Source: Sphingomonas sp.
Lineage (GTDB): Bacteria > Pseudomonadota > Alphaproteobacteria > Sphingomonadales > Sphingomonadaceae
Reading direction: 5' to 3'
Length of the DNA stretch: 64,000 bases
Assembly (NCBI RefSeq): GCF_003248515.1
Contig: NZ_QFOB01000005.1
Coordinates: forward strand, 62,001 to 126,000
Part shown: positions 27,141-36,675 of the stretch, piece after piece
How the letters are laid out: each line of letters opens with the position of its first letter
How positions within the stretch are numbered: position 1 is the first letter of the stretch
The notes under the pieces: model-generated
Told to the model about the DNA's origin: nothing
Database searches by the model: none
Seen by the model: only the letters and a program-made list of their open reading frames with translations
Made by a program: the position numbers and the translations under genes

Positions 27141-27182
27141 CGAATACGACGGTGGCCGGGACTCTGGCTCGGCCCGTATTCG
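27141..27182. terminator. Two-tier inverted repeat between convergent genes (candidate terminator)
   Basis: Outer arms CGAATACG (27141-27148) and CGTATTCG (27175-27182) enclose inner arms GGCCG (27154-27158) and CGGCC (27170-27174). It lies between the ends of the GST gene and the convergent beta-propeller gene. No T-tract follows, so intrinsic termination is uncertain. This also marks the boundary between the two accessory regions. Confidence 0.4.
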
Positions 27183-27280
27183 CCTGAGAGGAGTTTCAGC
27201 ACGGGCCCCTGCCGGTGTCGTCGCGACTGACCATGCGGGGCTGCAGGTCGCCTTCCACCTTCGGCCCGCGTCGCGCCGGA

Positions 27281-28423
27281 TCACCGGCTTCGTGCCGTGG
27301 CGATGGCGCCCGGGCGGGCATCGAAGGTGAGCGGGGCGTTGCCCCGCACCAGCGTCTCGCCTTCGATGCGAAACAGGCTCACATCCTTTTCCACCGCACA
27401 CTGGACGAGCAGCGCCCTGCCGTCGTCGCTGAAGGCGGCGCCCTGGCAATTGTGGCCGATATCGGCCTCGGCGATCTGGGTCAGCGTCGGCCCGCTCACG
27501 CGGAACAGGCGCAGGCGGCCTGTCACGGTGGCGAAATTGGCGGCCGTGCGGGTGAAGGCTGATCCGTTGCCCATCACCGCCGCCAGCAGCCGGCCATCCG
27601 GCGACAGCACGACATGCTCGGGGACAGTTCCCACCGCGACCGCCGCCACCATCTGGCCGCTGCGCAGATCCACCGTGCTGATGGCGCCCGCCGTGCCCGA
27701 AAGCGGGGTGCCACCGAAATTCGCGTTGTAGAGATAGCGGCCATCCTTCCCGATGATCGCCCCATAAGGCTGCGTGCCAACGGTGATATCGCGGACTCGC
27801 GACAGGCCGCTGGAGGAAACGGCCAGTTCGGTGATCTTGCCGTCACCGAAGCGCACGGCATAAGCACGCTTGCCGCCGGGCGCGAAGATTACGTCCCGCG
27901 GCCCTGCCTTCGCATCCAGCTTGATCGAGCCGATCTGCCGTAGTGCCTGCCCGCGATCGACGGCGAGGAGCGCGATCGAATCATCATTCGCGCTGGTGAC
28001 CAGCGCGAGTGAGGCATTGGGGTTCAGCGTCACACCCATGGCGCCGGGCGCGGTTTCCAGCGTCTGGACGAGACGAGGGTGGCGAGGGTCGCCGATGTCG
28101 ATCAGCGAGACGGCACCACGGGGCTGCAACTTGCCTGCATCATCCAGCCGCTGCGACACGGCGACCAGCGCGAACCTGCCGGAGGGCGCGACGGCGACGG
28201 ACACGGGTGGCCCGTTCAGCGTGGCCGGCGCGCTGACCCGGCCGAGTATCTCCGGGCCCTCGCGGCCGAAGGCCAGCGTGACGATTTCGTCCGGAAAGGG
28301 ACCGGCCACGGGATCGCCCTCGCGCACCTGTTTTCCGTCATGCGCCGACACCGCAATCTGTGCCGTGGCGGGCGGGAAACCAAGTAGAAATAGAGTGGCG
28401 GTGAAGAAAAGGCTGGTTCGCAC
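27281..28423 (-). CDS. Exported beta-propeller (YncE/lactonase-like) protein
   Basis: About 380 residues. The start is taken as GTG 28423, 9 nt after GAGAGG; it begins a signal peptide (VRTSLFFTATLFLLGFPPA, then TAQ). An upstream in-frame ATG at 28510 would add a non-secretory extension overlapping the operator. The mature part has repeats such as VAVAPSGRFALVAV, VTLNPNASLALVTS, VIFAPGGKRAYAV and VVLSPDGRLLAAV, each a blade of a seven-bladed YVTN/lactonase propeller. The function may be lactone hydrolysis or quinoprotein support in the periplasm. It shares the divergent promoter region and operator with receptor D. Confidence 0.78.
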   Translation of the reverse strand: MRTSLFFTATLFLLGFPPATAQIAVSAHDGKQVREGDPVAGPFPDEIVTLAFGREGPEILGRVSAPATLNGPPVSVAVAPSGRFALVAVSQRLDDAGKLQPRGAVSLIDIGDPRHPRLVQTLETAPGAMGVTLNPNASLALVTSANDDSIALLAVDRGQALRQIGSIKLDAKAGPRDVIFAPGGKRAYAVRFGDGKITELAVSSSGLSRVRDITVGTQPYGAIIGKDGRYLYNANFGGTPLSGTAGAISTVDLRSGQMVAAVAVGTVPEHVVLSPDGRLLAAVMGNGSAFTRTAANFATVTGRLRLFRVSGPTLTQIAEADIGHNCQGAAFSDDGRALLVQCAVEKDVSLFRIEGETLVRGNAPLTFDARPGAIATARSR

Positions 28424-28501
28424 CTGGAATATCCTCTCTTTTTTGGCGGATTTCCGGCGCTGGTACGGATCGACCCCACCATATCCGCGCTTGTGCAGTG
28501 T

Positions 28502-28529
28502 AATATACAAGACAAGTATGTTGCATATA
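28502..28529. promoter_or_regulatory. Bipartite operator copy 1 (degenerate), upstream of receptor D
   Basis: Half-sites AATATACA and TGCATATA separated by 12 bp, the spacing found at seven other sites in this region. The match to TGYATRCA is 6/8 and 7/8. It lies 65 bp before receptor D and within the divergent gap to the propeller gene. Confidence 0.5.
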
Positions 28530-28593
28530 ATCTCAAGCGAAGCTAACCCATGCGCAGAAGCGGCGCAAAGCCGCTCGATGGGAGAGGAAAATC

Positions 28594-31467
28594 ATGCGCA
28601 ATCGACGCCACAGCCATGCCTTGGGCGCGTCCGCCCTCGCTATCGTGACCGCCACCCTCCTTCCTGCCGTTGCCCCCGCGCAGAATGCGCCGGCACCGGC
28701 AGCTCCGCAGGCGGGTGCCCTGCCATCCTCCGCGACGCCGCCCAGCGCGGACGAGGTCGCCGAGATCGTCGTTACCGGAACCAGCATCCGCGGCACCGCG
28801 CCGGTCGGCTCCAATCTCGTGTCCGTCAGCACGGAGGCGCTTGCCGCGACCGGCCAGCAGACCGTGACGGGCGCCCTGCAATCGATCCCCTCGCTCAGCG
28901 GCACGACGGGGCAGGGCGTCACCTCGGCCTTCTACCAGCCCTCCATTCACCAGCTTGGCGCCAGCGCCTCCAATTCCACCCTGGTGCTGATTGACGGGCA
29001 TCGCGGGCCGACCGGCGGCACCAACCACACCTTCCTCGATCCGAACATCGTGCCGTTCAACATGCTGCAGCGGGTGGAGGTTCTCGCGGAGGGCGCCTCC
29101 TCGGTTTACGGATCGGATGCCGTGGCCGGCGTAATCAACTTCATCACGCGCAAGCGCTTCGATGGCGTGCGCGCCGATGGGCAGATCACCGTTCGGGATG
29201 GCATGCTCGGCCATCAGGGCGGCCTGCTGATCGGCAAGAGCTGGGATACCGGCTCGGCGGTGATCGGCGCGACCTACATCCATCAGGATAATCTCCGCGC
29301 GAAGGATCGCAGCTTCACCTATCCCGATCAGACCGGGCGCTCCGTGGGCAACGGCCTGTTCGGATCGAACTTCCTTTCGCCCTTCTGCGATCCTGCCCAG
29401 ATCGGCACCAACGTCAATCGTTGCACCACCTGGGGAATGATCGATCTGCTGGGCAAGGAGAACCGGCAGAATGTGATGGGCAAGATCACGCTCGACATGA
29501 CCGACAAGCTCACGGTGGGGCTCGATCTGCTCTACGGGCGCCGACGCGGCGTGACGCTCGGCGGCAACACGACGCTGCAGGCCACGGCATTCCAGTCCGG
29601 CGCGCAGGCCAATCCCTTCTATACGGGAACGGGCACGAGCCAGACGATCCGCTACGATACCACCTCGCTGTTCGGCCCGGCGCGCAATCGCAGCGATTCC
29701 GACAGCATGTATGCGGCCTTCACCGCGAGTTATGCGCTCACCTCCAACTGGTCGATCGATTTCCTGGCCAGCGCGGGGCGGGATGAAAGCTCCACCTTCA
29801 GCCAGAATGCGGTGAACGGATCGGCGGCATTGCTGGCGCTCAACGGCACCACGAACGGCGCCGGCAACCTGACGACGCCCTCCATTCCCGGCACCACCAC
29901 GATCGTCACGCAATTGCCGCTGACGGCGGCCAACGCGCTGGATGTGTGGAATGCGGCGGGCAGCAATCGCACCTCGGCCGAAACGCGCGCACGGCTGCTC
30001 GACAATACCAACATGCTTCGCAATACGACGGGCTATCAGCAGGCGCGCCTGAGCGTCAGCGGATCGCTGTTCGATCTGTGGGCTGGGCCGGTGAAGGTCG
30101 CCGTTGGCGGCGAGATCTTCAATACGCAGCTTGGCCAGTTCGTCAGCCGTTCCAATGCGGGGCCGGCACGCACCAATTCACAGCAGCTGCGCTTCGATTT
30201 CGATCGCAAGGTCTATTCGGGCTATATGGAGCTGAACGTCCCCCTCGTCAGCGAGGAGATGGAGGTTCCGCTCGTCCACAAGCTGGATCTGTCGCTGGCC
30301 GGCCGCTACGATCATTATGACGATTTCGGATCGACCACCAATCCCAAGATCGGCTTCAACTGGGATGTGGCGCGCGGCTTCCGCTTCCGGGGCAATTATT
30401 CCACCTCCTTCGTCGCCCCGCCGCTCACGATCCTGGGCGATCAGTTCGGCGCGTTCGGCACCGCCACCTGGGTGCCCGGCGTGCGCAACGTGACGGTGGA
30501 TACCGCCCTGTTCCCGGATGCGCGCGCAGCAATCAACAATGCCGCCGGCAATGCCAATGCCTGCCCCACGTCGCAGCAGGTCTGTTCTCTTGCTTCGGTG
30601 AACGGCATCCAGGTGACGCGCGGCGATCCCAAGGCGGGGGCGCAGGATGGCGATGGCTGGTCGCTCGGCGTGGATCTGGCGCCGCCGCAGGTGCCGGGCC
30701 TGCGCGCGGCCGTCACCTATTGGCGGACCAACTTCAAGGGCGGCGTGACCGGCAGCCAGATCGAGCAGGTGCTGGGCATCCAGTCCGCCAATTATCTCGC
30801 CACCTTCTATCCGAATTGCGCCACGCAGGGGCAGATCGAGGCGCAGACGGTGGGCATCCCGCAGGCGGGCCAACTCGCCTCCTGCACGGCCTATATCTAT
30901 CAGACGCTCAACACCAACTGGCTGAACCTGCGGATCGGCGGCATCGATTACCAGCTCGATTATGATCTGAAGACGGCCACTTCGGGCACGTTCAGCGTGG
31001 GTGTCTCGGGAACCGAATTCACCAAATATACCCAGGCATTCGGCAGTGGCGCGACGTACGATATCCTGAACACCGCCGGCAACAACGGCACCTTCGCTTC
31101 GATCAAGCGGCGGATGCGCGGCTATGTCGGCTGGGGCAATGACGATTTCGTCCTGCGCGTATTCGCAAACCATACGGGTTCGTTCCGCAACTGGGCATCC
31201 ACGTCCACGCGCAATCCGCTGACGCGCGACGCGAACGGCAATCCCAATGGCGGCGGCGACAAGGTGAAGGCGCTGACGACGTTCGATCTGAACGCGGTCT
31301 ATGAATTCAACGGGGGCTTCCTCAACGGATCGCAGCTCTCGATCGCGGCGACGAACGTCTTCGACAAGGATCCGCCCTTCTACAATGCGTCCAGCGGCTA
31401 TTACAGCCTAGTCCACAATCCCTATGGCCGCACGGTGACGCTGAGCCTCACCGTGAAGCTGATGTGA
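28594..31467 (+). CDS. Large TonB-dependent receptor D
   Basis: 957-residue outer-membrane receptor. The signal peptide extends to APAQ (residues ~1-29), followed by an Ala/Pro-rich linker, the TonB-box-like EIVVTGTSI, a plug with QRVEVLAEGASSVYGSDAVAGVINFI and a long barrel (TKNFDLNAV-type strands) ending VTLSLTVKLM. GAGAGGA precedes the ATG. The plug motif and length place it in a different subfamily from receptors A-C and in the same one as receptor E. Large receptors of this type are often linked to uptake of oligomeric or glycosidic compounds. The NHL-repeat gene follows after 14 bp. Confidence 0.93.
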   Translation: MRNRRHSHALGASALAIVTATLLPAVAPAQNAPAPAAPQAGALPSSATPPSADEVAEIVVTGTSIRGTAPVGSNLVSVSTEALAATGQQTVTGALQSIPSLSGTTGQGVTSAFYQPSIHQLGASASNSTLVLIDGHRGPTGGTNHTFLDPNIVPFNMLQRVEVLAEGASSVYGSDAVAGVINFITRKRFDGVRADGQITVRDGMLGHQGGLLIGKSWDTGSAVIGATYIHQDNLRAKDRSFTYPDQTGRSVGNGLFGSNFLSPFCDPAQIGTNVNRCTTWGMIDLLGKENRQNVMGKITLDMTDKLTVGLDLLYGRRRGVTLGGNTTLQATAFQSGAQANPFYTGTGTSQTIRYDTTSLFGPARNRSDSDSMYAAFTASYALTSNWSIDFLASAGRDESSTFSQNAVNGSAALLALNGTTNGAGNLTTPSIPGTTTIVTQLPLTAANALDVWNAAGSNRTSAETRARLLDNTNMLRNTTGYQQARLSVSGSLFDLWAGPVKVAVGGEIFNTQLGQFVSRSNAGPARTNSQQLRFDFDRKVYSGYMELNVPLVSEEMEVPLVHKLDLSLAGRYDHYDDFGSTTNPKIGFNWDVARGFRFRGNYSTSFVAPPLTILGDQFGAFGTATWVPGVRNVTVDTALFPDARAAINNAAGNANACPTSQQVCSLASVNGIQVTRGDPKAGAQDGDGWSLGVDLAPPQVPGLRAAVTYWRTNFKGGVTGSQIEQVLGIQSANYLATFYPNCATQGQIEAQTVGIPQAGQLASCTAYIYQTLNTNWLNLRIGGIDYQLDYDLKTATSGTFSVGVSGTEFTKYTQAFGSGATYDILNTAGNNGTFASIKRRMRGYVGWGNDDFVLRVFANHTGSFRNWASTSTRNPLTRDANGNPNGGGDKVKALTTFDLNAVYEFNGGFLNGSQLSIAATNVFDKDPPFYNASSGYYSLVHNPYGRTVTLSLTVKLM

Positions 31468-31481
31468 GGAGCGGAGAGACG

Positions 31482-32705
31482 ATGATGCTTCATGGCATAT
31501 CGGGCGCGGCGATCGCCGCAGCCCTCGCGACGGCCGCCATCGCCCAGTCCGCGCCGCCCGCGCGCGGGCCGGCGGAAAATGGCCAGCCTGCCTGGTTCCT
31601 CAAGGGCAGCTTTCCCGATCCGCAGGGCTTCACCGCCACGGCGCATGGCGGGATGGTGACGGTGCTGCCTCGCCCGACGACACCGCCCAGGCTGGATCTG
31701 CCCAATCCGCCACCCTGCCGGAAGGCGCAAAGCTGCGGCAATGTGCTGCCCGATGCGCCCAAGCGCAGCGAGATGCAGCGCGTCCAGTGGGCGCAGACGC
31801 TCGGCTATCGGTTCAGCTATCCGATCGATCTGCCGGCGGGCACGGGTGGTGTTCCGGCCGTCGCGCTCGATTCCGGGGGCAATATGTGGGTGTTCCAGCG
31901 CAAGCCCACTGGCATGGCCCAACTCTTCAAATATGATCGCGCGCACAAGCTGATCCTCACGGTGGGCGAGGATGTAATCCCGCATCACAACAAGGCTCAC
32001 GGCATGGCCGTGGATGCCGAGGATAATGTGTGGATCGTCGATACCGGCCTCGCCACCGTCACGAAGCTCAGCCCGGACGGAAAGGTCCTGCTGCGCCTGG
32101 GGCAGCGCGGCCATCGCGGCGACTGGGACGAAGCCAGGGGGCAGCGGCTGTTGTGGGAGCCGGTGATGGTCGCCTTCGGCCGGAATGGCGATGTCTATAT
32201 CGCGCAGGGCCATGGCAATGAGAGCCCCAACGACACGCAAAGCGACGATCCCGCCAACCAGTCCGGCGCGGCGCGCGTGCTACAACTTGATCGCAACGGC
32301 AAGTTCGTGCGCCAGTGGTTCGGCAATGATGTGGGGCAGGGCAAGTTCGCCAATGCCCATGCGATCGGCATCGATCCCGTCAATGGCGATGTGTGGATCG
32401 GGGATCGCGAGGATTATCGCATCCTGATCTATTCGGCGGACGGCCATTTCCTGCGGCAGATCCCGACGCGTAACCTGATCTGCGCGATCCAGTTCGATCA
32501 TCAGGGCAATCCCTGGATGGCAAGCGGGCAGGATGGCCAGTTCCTGAAGCTTGACCGATCGGGCCGGATTCTGGGCGCCGTGGGCAATGGCATGGGCATC
32601 GGCCCCGGCGAATTCATCGAGGCGAGCTATTGGGTGTTCGACAAGCAGGGCAATCTCTACGCCGGGGATACCAGCGTCAGCCGCGTCACCGTGATGACGA
32701 AATAA
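31482..32705 (+). CDS. Exported NHL-repeat beta-propeller protein
   Basis: 407 residues, starting at ATG 31482 (GGAGAG upstream; a second ATG follows directly). The signal peptide MMLHGISGAAIAAALATAAI ends at AQ. The mature protein carries NHL-type repeats: VAVDAEDNVWIVDTG-like AHGMAVDAEDNVWIVDTG, VMVAFGRNGDVYIAQG, AIGIDPVNGDVWIGDRE and ASYWVFDKQGNLYAGD. NHL propellers include peptidyl-hydroxyglycine lyases and lactonases, but no catalytic set is certain here. Tight linkage to receptor D suggests a periplasmic step acting on the imported ligand. Confidence 0.82.
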   Translation: MMLHGISGAAIAAALATAAIAQSAPPARGPAENGQPAWFLKGSFPDPQGFTATAHGGMVTVLPRPTTPPRLDLPNPPPCRKAQSCGNVLPDAPKRSEMQRVQWAQTLGYRFSYPIDLPAGTGGVPAVALDSGGNMWVFQRKPTGMAQLFKYDRAHKLILTVGEDVIPHHNKAHGMAVDAEDNVWIVDTGLATVTKLSPDGKVLLRLGQRGHRGDWDEARGQRLLWEPVMVAFGRNGDVYIAQGHGNESPNDTQSDDPANQSGAARVLQLDRNGKFVRQWFGNDVGQGKFANAHAIGIDPVNGDVWIGDREDYRILIYSADGHFLRQIPTRNLICAIQFDHQGNPWMASGQDGQFLKLDRSGRILGAVGNGMGIGPGEFIEASYWVFDKQGNLYAGDTSVSRVTVMTK

Positions 32706-33153
32706 GCGCGCGGCGCTTCGGCGGCGTGGGTCCGGAAGGGGCCGCGTCGCCCGCCCTCTCGTCAGGGCCGCGTCGACCCACGCCATCCTCCGGCGGAAGG
32801 GCGGACATTGGCCCCCCGATCCGCTGCGCCGGAATGTCCACGGTCGCGCCGCTCTCCTATCGCGCGAGATGCTGTCCGGGATCGTGCGACATGCCGATCG
32901 GACCGGCGCAGAGCGCTGCGCTCGTCACGAACGGGCTGGCTGTTTCCCGTGAGCCACGTTCGATCGGAAATTCCGGGCGGTTGCCGTCCGGGTAATTGTG
33001 ACGAGCTATCCGCGCCCTTCCATCACGGATCGGCCGAGAGGGCGTGATGTCTTCCTCCGCGACGCAGGCTCTTGTCATCTTGTTCGTCCGGAATCCGGGT
33101 TCGGGATCGCGGATCTGGGAATGCCCCCGTTTCCCCAAAACGCCCGTCTCCCC
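32706..33153. other. Intergenic stretch between convergent genes; no gene seen
   Basis: About 450 bp of GC-rich DNA between the NHL gene and the receptor E terminator. Long open frames here are by-products of GC-rich sequence (a plus-strand frame continues antisense through receptor E). No ribosome-binding site, repeat or RNA gene was recognised. Confidence 0.6.
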
Positions 33154-33186
33154 AAAAAGAAAGTCCCGACCCTTGCGGGCCGGGAC
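33154..33186 (-). terminator. Rho-independent terminator of receptor E
   Basis: On the minus strand a hairpin with arms GTCCCG and CGGGAC (33181-33186 and 33163-33168), with an 11-12 nt GC-rich loop region, is followed by TTTCTTTTT. It lies ~30 bp after the receptor E stop, in the right orientation. Confidence 0.8.
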
Positions 33187-33216
33187 CAGGGGGTGACCGC
33201 TCGGGGAGCGACCGGA

Positions 33217-36200
33217 TCAGAAGTTCAGACGGATACCGGCCCGGTAGGTGCGGCCCAGAATGTCGTACAGAAGCGGATTGAAGCCATAGGTCACGCCGTT
33301 CGCCGGTGCCGGCTCGGGCGCCTTGTTGAAGGTGTTGTCGACCTTGAAATAGGCCGTGATGTTGCTTGTGATGTTATAGGATCCGCCGAGATCGACATAG
33401 AAGGCGCCTTTCATCTTGTTATTGTCGATCGTCGATGTGTTGCCGGTCGGATCCGTGGTCGGGCAGCTGCCCGGCGTGCACTGGATATATTCGTTCGAAT
33501 AGACGCCATCGGAGAACCAGCGCTCGGTGACGGAGAGCGAGAATTTGTCCGTATCCCAGCTCTGGATCGCGAACACCTTCCATTTCGGCGTGGAGCCGAG
33601 GTTCACGCCCGCGCGCTCCACCGGGATCGTGCCCGGCAGGCCGGACGTCTCGGTATAGTGCAGCACGCGCGTGGCGAGGCCCCGGATCGTGAACGAGCCC
33701 GGCAGGCCGACGCCGCTCAACGGGCGGCGATAGCTGGCCTCGATATCATAACCGTTGGTGCGGACCCGCGCGAAGTTGAACAATTGCTCGTTCACGAACA
33801 GCGGGCCGGCGGCGGCATCGATATTGAAGGAGGAACAGAAGCTGGTGATGTTCTGCTGGTAGCAGAGATTGATCGCCTGCTGCCCGCTGAACTGGGTGAT
33901 GATCCCCTTCACCTTGATGTTGTAATAATCGAACGAGGCGTTGAAGCCGGGGAGGAAGCCCGCCTGGCTGCCGTTGAAGACGATGCCGCCCGTGGTGTTG
34001 CGCGATGTTTCGGGCTTCAGCGAGGGATTGCCCACCTGGTTCAGCGGCGCCTGCACGAAGGTGCCTGCGGTGGGCGACTGGCCCGGCGCGCGCGGATCCA
34101 GATAGGTGGCATTGGCGAATTGCGGCGCCCGGAACAGTTCCGAAAGGTTCGGCGCACGCACATCGCGCGAAGTCACGCCGCGCAGGCGGACGCCCTTCAG
34201 CGGCGTGTCCCATGTGCCGCCGATCTTCCAGCTGTTGATCCAGCCCGACGTGCTGTAGCGGGTGCGACGGAAGCCGCCGTTGATGTTCATCCGGCCGATC
34301 ATGTCCTCGTTCGAGATCGGCACGTCGAGTTCGATATAGCCCTCGTTGACGTGATACCGGCCGGTTCCGTTATGATAGTTGCCGGCGTACCAGTTGTTGC
34401 CGGAAGTGGTGTTCTGGGTCGGATCGGCGGGATATTCGGCGGTGTTCGGGGAATCCGCGAACACTCCGTTGCCATAGGGATCGGCCTTCGTGCGATACCA
34501 TTCGCGGCGATATTCATAGCCGAAGGCGAGCGAGACGGGGCCGGCCCAGGTTTCGAACGGCTGGCCGTTGATGTTCAGCGCCGCCGCATTCTGGCTCTGC
34601 CACGTATGCTGATAGGGTCCGATCTTGGGCTTGATATAGTTCAGCGCCGCCTCGGTCGGCGTATTGTCGCCGATGATGTTGATCGGCACACAACCGGCCG
34701 CGCGCGCCGCCACGTTGGCGCAGGCGATCGTGCCGTCCGCCAGGCGCACGGCCTGATAGGCGGCTCTGAACCGGTTGATGTTGACCATGTTCAGTACGTT
34801 GATGTCGGTATAATTATGCCCGTATTCGTAATAGGCGTCGTAGCTCCACTCGGTGCCGAGGCCCTCGAACTTGCCGGCCGCGCCGATCACGCCGCGCAGG
34901 CTGGTGCGCACGGGGCGAACCTTGATGAAATCGCCCAGATTGGCGAGCGCCGATCCATATTGGAAAGATGTGATATTGTTGTTGGTGCAGGCCTGCTGGA
35001 TGGAGGTCGGCACGAAGGGGTTGGCATTGGGATTGTTCACGCCGCACTGGATCGTGAGGTTGGCCTGCTGGGCATAGCCCGGGTTCGGCGAATTCTCCGA
35101 TTTCACGCGGGATGCGTTGAAGGTGAAATAGATCTCGTTTTCCGGCGCGAAATCATAGCCGACGCGCGTATAGGCGTTGAAGCGCTCGAGCTTGGAGGCG
35201 AGGCTGGTGCCCGCGCCCACCACGCCGCTGGTATCGCCGCCGACGCAGAAGGATGGCGTGCAGTTCGTCACCGCGCCGGTGCCCGTGGCGGTGCCGTTCG
35301 AACCATATTGGAATTGGTAGGGCTGGCCGCCCGCGCCGAAGGCGATCCCCTGCAGCGGGCCGGAGGTTATCAGGCCGTATTTCGAATATTGATATTGCTG
35401 CGCATTCTGGATCACCTTGATGCGCGGCTGGCCGGCCGGCGTGTTGGTGGTGCCGGTCTGTACGAAGGCCGGCGAGACATACCAGTTCCGGCCGTTGGCG
35501 CCGACGATGCCGAAGCCCGGATTGGGCACGCCACCCTGATAGCTATATTCGCCGCTGACCGCGATGTGCAGGCGATCGTCGGCAAAGCTGCCGCCCCATG
35601 CCGCCTGGGCGGTCACGCCCTTGTCATCGCCATAATCGGTGATGCCGGCCTGGATATTGGCCTTGAAGCCCTTGAAGCGCTTGTTGGTCACGAAATTGAC
35701 GACGCCGCCTACCGCGTCGGAGCCGTAGGAGGCCGATGCGCCGCCATTTACGACGTCGACGCGCTCGACAAGCAGTTGCGGAAACTGGCTGACGTCCGGC
35801 ACGCCCGAATAGTTCGCGCCGACGAAGCGCTGGCCATCGAGCAGTGTGAGCGTGCGGATCGCGCCAAGGCCGCGCAGCGAGAAGGAACTGAGCCCCTGCA
35901 CGCCGCTCGATGTGGTGGCGACCGAGACGGCGCGGCCGGTGGAGCCCATCAGCGAAGGTAGCTGGGTAATCGCGTTGAAGATGTTGGGTTGTGAAAGCTT
36001 GGCGATGTCCGCCGCGCCGATCACCTGCGTCGGCGTCGGAGCGCTGAATCCGCTGGACGTGATGCGTGAACCGGTGACGACGATTTCGGCGGCCACCGCC
36101 GCCGTCGGTGGCTCGGCCGCCGGCTGCGTGGCCGGCGCGGCCGGGGCGGCCGTCTGGGCGTGGGCCGGCATGGCGAGCAGGGCCATCGAGAGCGCCATGC

Positions 36201-36267
36201 CGCTGACGGCATGCAGGCGTCGGCGATGCGTGGAGCCACGATCGTGGGAAATATCGAGTAGCAGCAT
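33217..36267 (-). CDS. Large TonB-dependent receptor E
   Basis: 1016-residue outer-membrane receptor. A long N-terminus contains a signal peptide ending at AHAQ (residue ~38), then an Ala/Pro linker, EIVVTGSRI, and a plug domain with RGLGAIRTLTLLDGQRFVG and VERVDVVNGGASASYGSDAV. The barrel ends YRAGIRLNF, with the terminal Phe expected for outer-membrane insertion. It shares the SYGSDAV plug variant with receptor D. It is monocistronic: an operator-bearing 400-bp gap lies upstream and an intrinsic terminator lies downstream. Confidence 0.93.
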   Translation of the reverse strand: MLLLDISHDRGSTHRRRLHAVSGMALSMALLAMPAHAQTAAPAAPATQPAAEPPTAAVAAEIVVTGSRITSSGFSAPTPTQVIGAADIAKLSQPNIFNAITQLPSLMGSTGRAVSVATTSSGVQGLSSFSLRGLGAIRTLTLLDGQRFVGANYSGVPDVSQFPQLLVERVDVVNGGASASYGSDAVGGVVNFVTNKRFKGFKANIQAGITDYGDDKGVTAQAAWGGSFADDRLHIAVSGEYSYQGGVPNPGFGIVGANGRNWYVSPAFVQTGTTNTPAGQPRIKVIQNAQQYQYSKYGLITSGPLQGIAFGAGGQPYQFQYGSNGTATGTGAVTNCTPSFCVGGDTSGVVGAGTSLASKLERFNAYTRVGYDFAPENEIYFTFNASRVKSENSPNPGYAQQANLTIQCGVNNPNANPFVPTSIQQACTNNNITSFQYGSALANLGDFIKVRPVRTSLRGVIGAAGKFEGLGTEWSYDAYYEYGHNYTDINVLNMVNINRFRAAYQAVRLADGTIACANVAARAAGCVPINIIGDNTPTEAALNYIKPKIGPYQHTWQSQNAAALNINGQPFETWAGPVSLAFGYEYRREWYRTKADPYGNGVFADSPNTAEYPADPTQNTTSGNNWYAGNYHNGTGRYHVNEGYIELDVPISNEDMIGRMNINGGFRRTRYSTSGWINSWKIGGTWDTPLKGVRLRGVTSRDVRAPNLSELFRAPQFANATYLDPRAPGQSPTAGTFVQAPLNQVGNPSLKPETSRNTTGGIVFNGSQAGFLPGFNASFDYYNIKVKGIITQFSGQQAINLCYQQNITSFCSSFNIDAAAGPLFVNEQLFNFARVRTNGYDIEASYRRPLSGVGLPGSFTIRGLATRVLHYTETSGLPGTIPVERAGVNLGSTPKWKVFAIQSWDTDKFSLSVTERWFSDGVYSNEYIQCTPGSCPTTDPTGNTSTIDNNKMKGAFYVDLGGSYNITSNITAYFKVDNTFNKAPEPAPANGVTYGFNPLLYDILGRTYRAGIRLNF

Positions 36268-36675
36268 CAGGATCCCCTCATTCCCGATCGGTGAGGAGGA
36301 GAGTCCATGAGCGCCAGGACGCGCCGGTTAGGCGCGTTTCCTGCCGGCGGTATTTCCGTTCCGGCAGTGCCCCTCGAGCTTTGGCGACCTCTCCAGTCGA
36401 TCGTTACAATCTATGTCGACCATCTTTTTGATGTTGTCGACAACATTCTTATCTTGTGTACAAGAATTTTTCAAAATGAAAGCGGAAATGGCGATGCGGT
36501 CCTTTTCCGGGGAGAGGCGGTCCGTTGCGACGGAGGCGTTCCAGCCTGCGCGGCGTGCCGAACGGGGCTGGCGCCGATCCGGCGGGGAGGGGGCGTCGCG
36601 ATCGGAGGCATTCACGATCGGGGCGCATCCGCCGCGGCCACGATGTTCAAAGCCGCCGGCGGATCGCGCCCCGCC
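36268..36675. other. Promoter region of receptor E; otherwise no gene
   Basis: A 408-bp gap between the quinohemoprotein stop and the receptor E start, both on the minus strand. The central AT-rich part (36410-36490) contains the bipartite operator copy 2; nothing else was recognised. Confidence 0.6.
36435..36462. promoter_or_regulatory. Bipartite operator copy 2, upstream of receptor E
   Basis: Half-sites TGTCGACA (36435-36442) and TGTGTACA (36455-36462) with a 12-bp spacer. Both halves have TGY..RCA ends but altered centres. It lies 168 bp before the receptor E start in an AT-rich stretch. Confidence 0.55.

Noticed and set aside
32998..35961. 987-codon open frame on the plus strand
   Set aside because: It runs antisense to receptor E, whose signal peptide, plug and barrel are clear; the frame is a product of GC-rich codon bias and its composition (Arg/Ala/Ile/Gly-rich) is not protein-like.
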